DNA from: a bacterium
GTDB taxonomy: Bacteria; Planctomycetota; UBA11346
Length of the DNA: 6,195 bases
Assembly (NCBI GenBank): GCA_020049615.1
Contig: JAIFKN010000146.1
Span: 1-6,195 of the forward strand
Direction: 5' to 3'
How positions within the stretch are numbered: the first letter of the stretch is position 1; every line of letters begins with the position of its first letter. Of the stretch, positions 1-6,085 are shown piece by piece. Made by a program: the position numbers and the translations under genes. Under the pieces are notes generated by a model, which saw only the letters and a list, made by a program, of their open reading frames with translations, was not told the DNA's origin and ran no database searches.

Positions 1-1161
1 GAGGCGACTGCGCGCTGTGCGGAGTTGCTGTCCACGGTGGTGCGTGCGGCGATGGATAGCGACGTGCCAATGGGCGCGCTGCTCTCCGGCGGCATCGATT
101 CGACGGCGGTGGTCGCCGAGATGGTTCAGGCCGGACGCGGTCGGATCCGTACCTTCACAGCCGGCTTTGACGATCCGCGTTACGACGAGTCTCCCTTTGC
201 CGAGGCCATCGCTAGCCATCTCGGTACCGAGCACACGTTGTTGCCGCTGACTGGCGCCGACGCTCTGGCGACTGTGCCTCGCTTGGCCCGAGTCTGGCAG
301 GAACCGTTCGCAGACGCCTCGATGCTGCCGACCCTGCTGATCAGCGAACTGACGCGACGTCATGTCACCGTGGCACTGACCGGCGATGGCGGGGATGAAC
401 TGTTCTTCGGCTATAGCCGCTATCAGCGGCGGCCGTGGCCGACCGCCCTGCGCGCAATCCTGCCGCCAGCGGCGCGTCGACTCCTGGCCTGCGTCCTGCG
501 GCCGCGCGGGTTCATGCAGGCCACCTCTGGCAGGTCGGCCGACTTGCGCAACAAGCGCGAGAAGCTGGCAGCGCTGCTGGCAACGCCGGACGCGACCAAC
601 GCCCTGCTGCTCATGCAGTCGCGGTGGCACGAGGTGCAGCAAGTGGTGCCGGGGGCGCAACCCTGCGCACTGTCCTGGCGGGCGCCGCCCAGCAGTGGGT
701 GGCTAGCGGACATGCGCGCTGTCGACCTGGGCGTCTACCTACCCGACGATCTGCTGGTCAAGGTCGACCGCGCCGCCATGTCGGTGGGCCTGGAGACCCG
801 GGCGCCGATGCTCGACCATCGCCTAGCGGAATTCGTCCTGGCCCTTGCGCCGACTAACAACATCACAAACAAGCAGGGCAAACAGTTGCTACGTAGGGTC
901 GTTGAGCGGCGCGTTCCGCGCCAACTCCTCGATAGACCCAAACGTGGGTTTGCCCCACCGATCGGGGCTTGGCTACGCGGTGAATTGCGTACTTGGGCCG
1001 ATGACCTCCTGGCACCTGCGCGGCTTGCTAGACAAGGCCTACTCGCACCTGGTCCAGTCGCGGCGATCTGGAACGAGCATCGCTCGGGCGTCCGCGACTG
1101 GGAGTATAAGCTGTGGGGTGTGCTAATGTTGCAATCTTGGCTGGATGGACAAGGACTTTGA
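1..1161 (+). CDS. asnB: Asparagine synthase (glutamine-hydrolysing) family protein, 5' end missing
   Basis: The frame is open from base 1 and ends in TGA, giving 386 residues. This is the ATP-dependent amidating domain. Residues 29-34 are SGGIDS, the pyrophosphatase P-loop that binds ATP. Residues 128-133 are GDGGDE, followed by LFFGYSRY. Residues 247-257 are LPDDLLVKVDR, and ETRAPMLDHR (265-274) follows; all are hallmarks of the AsnB C-terminal domain. The family is usually about 600-650 residues long, so some 220-260 residues, including the N-terminal glutaminase domain with its Cys2 nucleophile, should lie left of the window. Known chemistry: glutamine supplies ammonia to amidate an adenylated carboxylate, classically aspartate. 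The gene ends one base before a glycosyltransferase start, so it is probably co-transcribed with glycan genes. Paralogues in such loci (for example WbpS in Pseudomonas) are thought to amidate sugar acids; that role here is inference. The C-terminus looks complete. GC content falls in the last third, from about base 840. Confidence 0.93.
   Translation, partial: EATARCAELLSTVVRAAMDSDVPMGALLSGGIDSTAVVAEMVQAGRGRIRTFTAGFDDPRYDESPFAEAIASHLGTEHTLLPLTGADALATVPRLARVWQEPFADASMLPTLLISELTRRHVTVALTGDGGDELFFGYSRYQRRPWPTALRAILPPAARRLLACVLRPRGFMQATSGRSADLRNKREKLAALLATPDATNALLLMQSRWHEVQQVVPGAQPCALSWRAPPSSGWLADMRAVDLGVYLPDDLLVKVDRAAMSVGLETRAPMLDHRLAEFVLALAPTNNITNKQGKQLLRRVVERRVPRQLLDRPKRGFAPPIGAWLRGELRTWADDLLAPARLARQGLLAPGPVAAIWNEHRSGVRDWEYKLWGVLMLQSWLDGQGL
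1151..1155 (+). promoter_or_regulatory. Ribosome binding site AAGGA for the first GT4 gene
   Basis: AAGGA lies 7 bases before the ATG at 1163. It decides the start: an earlier in-frame ATG at 1145 lies upstream of this site, so it could not be served by it. The site sits inside the last codons of the asparagine synthase gene, which fits translational coupling. Confidence 0.6.
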
Positions 1162-1162
1162 C

Positions 1163-2257
1163 ATGCGCCTAATCGCAGTCTCGCTTTCTGAAGGCTTTGG
1201 TGGGGCTGAGATCGCCCTACTACGCATGCTCAGCGAACTTCATAACCAGTTCGAAGACTTCCGTGTCATCTGCGTCGCTGCACCAGAGCGAATGATCCAA
1301 GCAGCCTCGGCCGTTCCTGGTGTCGAAGTTCGACCGGCCTCGCCTCGCTACCAGGATATTCTCACCACCCGACGGACGATCGCGAAAGCGGCCCGCGCAC
1401 TTGGGGCGGATGCTGTACTTGCGAACAATAATCGATCGATCTACCTATGCCGTGCTATGGCCCTCGGCCTACCACTTGCCGCCTATCAACATTGTGACTT
1501 GAGCGTTCCTTCGGTCGCTCGCTGGCGCATCATAGCTCGGCGCGCCCTTGCCAGTCACATCTATGGTGGCTACGTCCAGGTCGCATGTACCAGCCGCCGA
1601 ATCATTGACGATTTGTCGAAGCTCGGACTTGAACAACGCTGCGTCTACATGCCTAACGCAGTGCCGATCGTATCGGAATCGCCTGATCGCCAGGGACTGC
1701 GCAGGTTGATCGGGGCCTCTCCGACAGAACGCATTATCGTGCAGGTGGGTCGACTCGAACCTGGCAAGAATCCAGCGTTGACGGTGGCCGCACTGGCCGA
1801 TTTGCCGGAGGTCCGTGGCGTCTTCATCGGCGATGGGCCGCAACTTGCTGAACTCGTTCAACTTGCCGCCCATTTGGGGATCAAGGACCGATGCACCTGG
1901 CTCGGCTACCGAAACGATGCTCGCTCCCTGATCGCCGGAGCAGATGCTTTGGTCCTGCCGAGCGCCAGCGAAACGACGCCGCTGTGCATCCTTGAAGCCA
2001 TGGACGCCGGGGTTCCGGTCGTGGCTTCGTCTGTGGGAGGAATTCCAGAACAAATAGTCGATGGCAAAAGTGGTCTGCTCATGCCGGCACTGGACGCCGT
2101 CAGCTTAGCCGGACGAATCAAGATTTTATTCGAACACCCGGGTCTGGCCGAGCGAATAGCGGCAGCGGGACTTGCCCGGGTCCGCGAGTGCTTTGCAATG
2201 CGAGCGTGCGCCCAGCGCTTCGCCTCAATGTTGCAGAACGTTGCTGGCCACACGTGA
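1163..2257 (+). CDS. GT4-type glycosyltransferase (GT-B fold)
   Basis: This protein of 364 residues has two Rossmann-like halves and no membrane segment, so it probably acts at the inner face of the cytoplasmic membrane, adding a sugar from a nucleotide donor to a lipid-linked glycan. The N-terminus MRLIAVSLSEGFGGAE has the usual glycine-rich acceptor-side loop (GFGGAE). In the C-terminal half, GRLEPGKN (196-203) provides Arg197 and Lys202 for the donor diphosphate, GDGP is at 223-226, and the EX7E motif is Glu270/Glu278 in SETTPLCILEAM. VGGIPEQIVDGKSGLL follows, as is typical of retaining GT4 enzymes. The start at 1163 is preferred over 1145 because of the AAGGA site and because the beta-strand MRLIAVSL begins there. 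The gene begins 1 base after the asparagine synthase stop and overlaps the next gene by 4 bases. GC is lower than in the flanks (35 of 60 bases GC at 1381-1440), with more A/T-ending codons, which may reflect a different origin. Donor and linkage cannot be told from sequence. Confidence 0.92.
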   Translation: MRLIAVSLSEGFGGAEIALLRMLSELHNQFEDFRVICVAAPERMIQAASAVPGVEVRPASPRYQDILTTRRTIAKAARALGADAVLANNNRSIYLCRAMALGLPLAAYQHCDLSVPSVARWRIIARRALASHIYGGYVQVACTSRRIIDDLSKLGLEQRCVYMPNAVPIVSESPDRQGLRRLIGASPTERIIVQVGRLEPGKNPALTVAALADLPEVRGVFIGDGPQLAELVQLAAHLGIKDRCTWLGYRNDARSLIAGADALVLPSASETTPLCILEAMDAGVPVVASSVGGIPEQIVDGKSGLLMPALDAVSLAGRIKILFEHPGLAERIAAAGLARVRECFAMRACAQRFASMLQNVAGHT

Positions 2258-3309
2258 GCCCCTTCGTCGACGCGCGTTTCCTACAACACAGTGGCATTGG
2301 ACGCCACCTTGCCGGCGTACTGGGCGCTTGGATCGGCCCTTCCGGCACGGCCGCCATCGCATCGACAGGCGATGCGCCACCCGGCTGGCTTGCAGCACCG
2401 TGCCGCGCCGGCATGTATTCGCTAGCCGAGCAGGGTTCCACCCTGCGCCGCCTCGCACGCGCCGCCGACGTCACCTGGTTCCCGCACTACGCCCACCCCT
2501 GGCGCTGCCCGGGGCGCTGGGTGTGCACCGTGCATGATGTCATCCATCTGGCGATGCCGGAACTGTTCCCTGGCCACCTGCGCCGCCTGGCGGCACGAGT
2601 CCTATTGACGGATGTGCGTGACCGAGCCGCAGCTGTCTGCTTCGTCTCAGGTTTCGGCCGTGACGAGTTCCACCGCCTCATAGGCAAGCCGCGCGGCGCC
2701 GAGTACATCGTCGGCAATGGCGTCGACCCCTCCTGGTCGCTGCCAATATCTACACCACCTGGTTGGGATGGTCGCCCATACATCGTTGCTGTTGGGAACG
2801 TCAAGCCTCATAAAGGCCTAACTTACTTGCTACAGGCAATGCAGGATTCGACCCTACGTGATTTCCGCCTAGTGCTTATCGGTCGCGCGGAGGGTCTGCG
2901 CACGATTGACGATCAAGCCTTGCACCTGGCATCTGAACTTCGCACACGCTGCACTTGGACGGGGCCGATCGACGACACGACGCTGCGTAGTTGGGTGTCG
3001 CACGCCCGGGTTGTCGCTTTTCCCTCGCTCTACGAAGGCTTTGGTCTGCCGCCGTTGGAAGCCATGGCTGCTGGTGTCCCTGTGGTGGCGAGCCGGATAC
3101 CGCCCGTGGTCGAGGTGTGCGGCGATGCCGCGCTCTTGGTGCCTCCCCGCGACCCAGGGGCGTTGGCAGAGGGGCTTGCCAGGATGGTCGGAGATGAGGC
3201 GCTCCGGACCGCCTCCATTGCCGCAGGTCGAGCGCGCGCCGCGCAGTGGACGTGGTCGGCCACAGCACGGGGGACGTGGGCAGCGATGCAGCAGGCTCTC
3301 GAACTCTGA
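2254..3309 (+). CDS. GT4-type glycosyltransferase, MtfB-like subgroup
   Basis: This is a 351-residue GT-B enzyme. The start is GTG at 2254, overlapping the upstream TGA as GTGA. The first residues (SPFVDARFLQHSGIGRHL) match the usual VDARxL...GIGR opening of the MtfB-like group of GT4, whose characterised members are mostly mannosyl- or rhamnosyltransferases; the sugar here is unproven. An earlier in-frame TTG at 2188 would add 22 residues unlike the family. Other marks are TVHDVIHLAMPELFP near residues 93-107, GNVKPHKG (181-188, Lys187 as donor phosphate ligand), and the EX7E motif Glu261/Glu269 in YEGFGLPPLEAMAAGVPVVAS. The C-terminus looks complete. No good Shine-Dalgarno sequence precedes the GTG, so it probably relies on coupling to the upstream gene. 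Composition is uneven: 47 of 60 bases GC at 2461-2520 but 29 of 60 at 2821-2880. The stop codon lies at the left arm of an inverted repeat. Confidence 0.91.
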   Translation: MSPFVDARFLQHSGIGRHLAGVLGAWIGPSGTAAIASTGDAPPGWLAAPCRAGMYSLAEQGSTLRRLARAADVTWFPHYAHPWRCPGRWVCTVHDVIHLAMPELFPGHLRRLAARVLLTDVRDRAAAVCFVSGFGRDEFHRLIGKPRGAEYIVGNGVDPSWSLPISTPPGWDGRPYIVAVGNVKPHKGLTYLLQAMQDSTLRDFRLVLIGRAEGLRTIDDQALHLASELRTRCTWTGPIDDTTLRSWVSHARVVAFPSLYEGFGLPPLEAMAAGVPVVASRIPPVVEVCGDAALLVPPRDPGALAEGLARMVGDEALRTASIAAGRARAAQWTWSATARGTWAAMQQALEL

Positions 3310-3351
3310 TCGTCTGCATTGCGGTGCGCGGAGTGCAATCCAGAGACGATC
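3308..3351 (+). repeat. Interrupted inverted repeat (hairpin) at the end of the second GT4 gene
   Basis: The outer arms GATCGTCT (3308-3315) and AGACGATC (3344-3351) are perfectly complementary. The inner arms ATTGC (3318-3322) and GCAAT (3335-3339) extend the stem after a small internal loop, leaving a 12-base loop at 3323-3334. The left arm begins inside the TGA stop (3307-3309). No run of T follows (the next bases are GATTGGGTCC), so it is not a standard intrinsic terminator. It may be a transcript-stabilising or attenuating hairpin, a protein site, or a trace of recombination. The pairing is seen directly; the role is unknown. Confidence 0.6.
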
Positions 3352-3434
3352 GATTGGGTCCGTATGGATCGCAATTTATGGGCTAGATCCTCTTGTTGCC
3401 TTGGACCCCTCCTGACGATCCGATCCGCGCGCAC
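3310..3434. other. Intergenic gap of 125 bases, the only one in the window
   Basis: Beyond the hairpin, the gap holds a weak inverted repeat, GGATC (3366-3370) and GATCC (3386-3390) around a 15-base loop. It also has six GATC tetramers between 3308 and 3425 (counting those in the hairpin arms). The stretch around 3370-3390 is the most A/T-rich part, but I could not place a -35/-10 pair that resembles a sigma-70 consensus. A small frame from ATG 3364 codes for only 27 residues with no recognisable content. A promoter for the downstream genes would most likely lie here, but none can be shown. Confidence 0.4.
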
Positions 3435-4574
3435 ATGGCCGGCCTGAAGATCGCTCTCGTCCACGAATGGTTCACCCGCTGGGCTGGCTCCGAAGCCGTC
3501 ATCGAGCAGATCCTCGCCGTGGTCCCCGATGCCGACCTCTTCGCCCTGACCAGCCGGCCGGATGCTGAGGGCAAACGTCGGCTGGCGGGCCGGAAGGTGC
3601 AGACCTCGTTCATCCAGCGTCTGCCCCTGGGCTCGCGGGCGCCGCAACTCTACCTGCCTCTGCTACCGTGGGCCGCTGAGCGCCTGAACGTCACGGCCTA
3701 CGACGTGGTCATCTGCAGCAGCCACTGCGCCGCCAAGGGTGTCATCGCCCGGCCGGATGCCTGCCAGGTGGCCTACGTCCATACGCCCATGCGCTACGCC
3801 TGGGATCTGCAGAACGACTACCAGGCGCGCATCCCCCTGCCGATGCGGCCGCTGTGGTCGCGGGCCATGCATGGCCTGCGGCAGTGGGACACCACCTCGG
3901 CGAGCCGGCTCGATGCCATCGCCGCCAACAGCGGCTACATCGCCAGACGCATCCGCCGGTCCTGGCGGCGCGAGTCGGAGGTCATCCATCCGCCGGTCGA
4001 CACCTCTGCCTTCACCCCGGACGGGGTACGCGGCACCACCTTCCTGACCGCGTCGCGTCTGGTCGGCTACAAGCGGGTTCCCGCGATCGTCCAGGCCTTC
4101 GCCAGCATGCCCGAACACCAGTTGATCGTGATCGGGGACGGTCCGGAGATGGCCGCCGTCCGCCGCGCCGCAGCACGGACACGCAATATCTCCATCCTCG
4201 GCCATGTACCGCGCGCCGAACTGATCGGCCACATGCGCAGCGCCCGAGCCTTCCTCTTCGCCGCCGAGGAGGATTTCGGCATCGCGCCGGTCGAAGCGAT
4301 GGCCTGCGGCACGCCCGTGATCGCCTTCGGCCGTGGCGGAGCCACCGAGACGGTGGTCGACGGACGGACCGGCAGCTTCTTCCACGAGCAGTCCCCCGAG
4401 GCGATCGCCGATGCGGTGCGCCGGTTCTGCGCCGGGTCACCGCCCGACCCTGCGGACTGCGTCGCCCAAGCGGCGCGCTTCCAGCACAGCGCCTTCCGCG
4501 AACGGTTCCGCGCCTTCCTCGACACGGCGATCGCCCGGCATCTGCATCGTGGCCCCGAGGGAGCCCGTCCATGA
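3435..4574 (+). CDS. GT4-type glycosyltransferase, WbaZ-like subgroup
   Basis: This is a 379-residue GT-B enzyme. It opens with MAGLKIALVHEWFTRWAGSE, the usual KIALVHxW start of the WbaZ-like GT4 group, several of whose members are mannosyltransferases. Further group marks are YDVVICSSHCAAKGV and HTPMRYAWD (116-124). The donor site shows SRLVGYKR (Arg208, Lys213), GDGP at 234-237, and the EX7E motif Glu279/Glu287 in EEDFGIAPVEAMACGTPVIA, followed by GRGGATETVVDGRTG. No membrane segment is seen, so a cytoplasmic or membrane-associated role in lipid-linked glycan assembly is likely. The start at ATG 3435 fits the family; a TTG at 3393 in frame would add 14 non-conserved residues. Neither has a clear Shine-Dalgarno sequence. 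GC content is high throughout (44 of 60 bases at 3841-3900), unlike the first GT4 gene. It overlaps the next gene by 4 bases (ATGA). Family placement is firm; donor sugar is not known. Confidence 0.93.
   Translation: MAGLKIALVHEWFTRWAGSEAVIEQILAVVPDADLFALTSRPDAEGKRRLAGRKVQTSFIQRLPLGSRAPQLYLPLLPWAAERLNVTAYDVVICSSHCAAKGVIARPDACQVAYVHTPMRYAWDLQNDYQARIPLPMRPLWSRAMHGLRQWDTTSASRLDAIAANSGYIARRIRRSWRRESEVIHPPVDTSAFTPDGVRGTTFLTASRLVGYKRVPAIVQAFASMPEHQLIVIGDGPEMAAVRRAAARTRNISILGHVPRAELIGHMRSARAFLFAAEEDFGIAPVEAMACGTPVIAFGRGGATETVVDGRTGSFFHEQSPEAIADAVRRFCAGSPPDPADCVAQAARFQHSAFRERFRAFLDTAIARHLHRGPEGARP
4557..4563 (+). promoter_or_regulatory. Ribosome binding site GAGGGAG for the O-antigen polymerase/ligase-like gene
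   Basis: The purine-rich GAGGGAG ends 7 bases before the ATG at 4571 and lies within the last codons of the upstream glycosyltransferase. It supports 4571 as the start of a frame that would otherwise stay open far upstream by chance. Confidence 0.6.
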
Positions 4575-6079
4575 ATCAGGCACAGACGCTGAAACCTCTG
4601 CAGGCAACCGGGGTCGGCCGCTTCGGCTGGCTCCTCTGGCTGCTGGCCCTGGCCCTGCTGCCGCTGACCTCGCTGTCGTGGATCCCGTTCGACACGCCGG
4701 TCCGACCGCCCACCCCGGTCCTGGCCGGTCTGGCCATGGCGCTGCTGCTGGGGGCCGGATTCATGGATTGGCGGAACTTCCTGGCCATGCGCCAGGTGCG
4801 AGCGCTAGGCCTGTTCGTCGCCTGGGCGCTGTTCGCCACCGCGATCGGTCTGCTGCTCGATGCGCACCCGCCGATGAAGGGCTACACCGGCCTGTCGGCG
4901 GCCGCCAAGGGGGTCATCTCGCTGGGCATGGGCGTGTGCGTATACCTCACCGCCCAGATCGCCCTGATGGACCATGAGCGCCGACGGCAATCCGAGCTTT
5001 GGCTGATCGCCGGCATGAGTGCGTGCGTGCTGTTGGCTCTGGTGCAGGCGCTGGCCGGACTCGGTGTCGCCTGGGCCAGCCAGCTGAGCTTGTGGGTGGC
5101 GGATCACCTCACCGTCCAATATGGCGCGAAGCAGTACCTCGCCGAAGGGCGGGCCTGGGGATTGTCGCTGGAACCCAGTTTCATGGCCAGCGCCCTGGCC
5201 GTCATCCTCCTGCCGATCGGCTTGACCCGCGCCTTGATTGATGGTTCCCGGATGGGCTGGTATGCAGCCGCACTCGGCTACGTCGGCATCGGCCTGTCTA
5301 CCTCACGCGGCGGCCTGCTGGCGGCCGTGGTAGTGACTGGAATCAGCTTGGTCTGGCTGTCGATGCCAGCTGCCCGGCACCTGGGTAGGCGACGGCGCCT
5401 GCTCGCGGGCCTCGCCCTCGCTGTCCTGCTCGGAATCGGTCTTGGACTGGGTGCTCGCTCTCGCGTCACCTCCTGTGTTGTGCATCTCCCTCCACTGCTC
5501 AACGAAGCAGCTCACCCGTCTGCGCCCCAACCTGCCAGACCAGCAGCCGTCGCATCGTCCACGACGGTTGGCTATCTCGGACCAGCCGCGCAGCAGACGG
5601 TCCGGCCCGCATGGGTGGATCACTTTGGTGAAATCGGCATGCTCTACCGAGCGCTATGCGGCATCGCTGCCATGGAAACCTTCCTCGACCATCCTGTTGC
5701 TGGAACCGGCCTGGGGCTGTCAGGCTGGGAACTGCGCCAGCGCTTTCCGGCCTGGGCAAGAGCGGATGTGGGCATCACGGAGATCGCCGCCGACCTGGAT
5801 GAGTCGAATCCCCGGCTCCCCAACGCCAAGAACCTGCCCCTGCGCCTGCTCGCCGAACTCGGCAGCATTGGCTTCGCCCTCTTCGCCCTGTTCATCTGGC
5901 TGCACCGCCCAGGACGGATCACCGGGCGACCGGAGGCGGTGCTGCTGCCGTTGCTGGTCTTCGGCGCCCTCGCCGTCGACTGGCTGACCATCGACAGCTT
6001 CGCCCTGGTCGCACCGTGGCTGGCCCTGGCTTGGGCGGCCAACGCCCGCGAACAATATGGTGACGTCGAGGCGCGATAG
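4571..6079 (+). CDS. O-antigen polymerase/ligase superfamily membrane protein (Wzy/WaaL-like)
   Basis: This 502-residue polytopic membrane protein has about 11-12 hydrophobic segments, at roughly 19-38, 50-64, 79-97, 113-133, 143-169, 200-219, 228-245, 247-263, 276-295, 427-445, 456-472 and 474-490. Between the last two groups is a large polar loop (about 296-426), expected to face the periplasm. Superfamily marks are LSLEPSFMASAL (198-209), STSRGGLLA (243-251, with Arg246), GTGLGLSGWELRQRFP (378-392) and PNAKNLPLRLLAELGSIGF (417-435). Such proteins join undecaprenyl-linked repeat units into a polymer (Wzy) or move glycan to an acceptor (WaaL). The EPS motif and location among repeat-unit glycosyltransferases favour a polymerase, but ligase remains possible. 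WaaL-type proteins usually have His-Asn where this one has Lys420-Asn421. The first part of the loop (about 307-330) is rich in Ala and Pro. The start is fixed by ATGA overlap and GAGGGAG. A GT2 gene follows after 6 bases. Confidence 0.87.
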   Translation: MNQAQTLKPLQATGVGRFGWLLWLLALALLPLTSLSWIPFDTPVRPPTPVLAGLAMALLLGAGFMDWRNFLAMRQVRALGLFVAWALFATAIGLLLDAHPPMKGYTGLSAAAKGVISLGMGVCVYLTAQIALMDHERRRQSELWLIAGMSACVLLALVQALAGLGVAWASQLSLWVADHLTVQYGAKQYLAEGRAWGLSLEPSFMASALAVILLPIGLTRALIDGSRMGWYAAALGYVGIGLSTSRGGLLAAVVVTGISLVWLSMPAARHLGRRRRLLAGLALAVLLGIGLGLGARSRVTSCVVHLPPLLNEAAHPSAPQPARPAAVASSTTVGYLGPAAQQTVRPAWVDHFGEIGMLYRALCGIAAMETFLDHPVAGTGLGLSGWELRQRFPAWARADVGITEIAADLDESNPRLPNAKNLPLRLLAELGSIGFALFALFIWLHRPGRITGRPEAVLLPLLVFGALAVDWLTIDSFALVAPWLALAWAANAREQYGDVEAR

Positions 6080-6085
6080 ACTGCC

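Noticed and set aside
435..857. Plus-strand frame of 140 codons within the asparagine synthase gene.
   Set aside because: It is an alternative frame of a region with clear AsnB motifs; the protein is Arg/Ala/Gly-rich with no family features.
908..922. Short perfect hairpin GGCGCG-TTC-CGCGCC inside the asparagine synthase gene, near the GC change.
   Set aside because: It lies in well-conserved coding sequence (VERRVPRQL) and short GC hairpins are expected by chance in such DNA. No T-run follows.
1431..1440. Palindrome ATCGATCGAT.
   Set aside because: It is inside coding sequence of the first GT4 gene, has no partner site seen nearby, and is too short to suggest function.
3354..3382. Possible promoter with TTGGGT (3354-3359) and TATGGG (3377-3382) at 17-base spacing.
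   Set aside because: Both hexamers match the sigma-70 consensus poorly (three of six each or so); not better than chance.
3364..3447. Possible small gene of 27 codons in the intergenic gap.
   Set aside because: No ribosome site, no recognisable protein, and it runs into the next gene in another frame.
3663..4385. Long antisense frame (240 codons) on the minus strand.
   Set aside because: It lies opposite the WbaZ-like gene, has composition typical of GC-rich shadow frames, and no recognisable motif. The same goes for minus-strand frames at 1469-2053, 3030-3647 and 4012-4572.
3854..4570. Frame of the polymerase/ligase gene stays open about 717 bases upstream of its ATG, suggesting a much longer fused protein.
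   Set aside because: The translation there is Arg/Pro/Gly/His-rich with no membrane or domain pattern, and it lies under a well-supported WbaZ-like gene. It reflects high GC and scarce stop codons. ATG 4571 has a good ribosome site.
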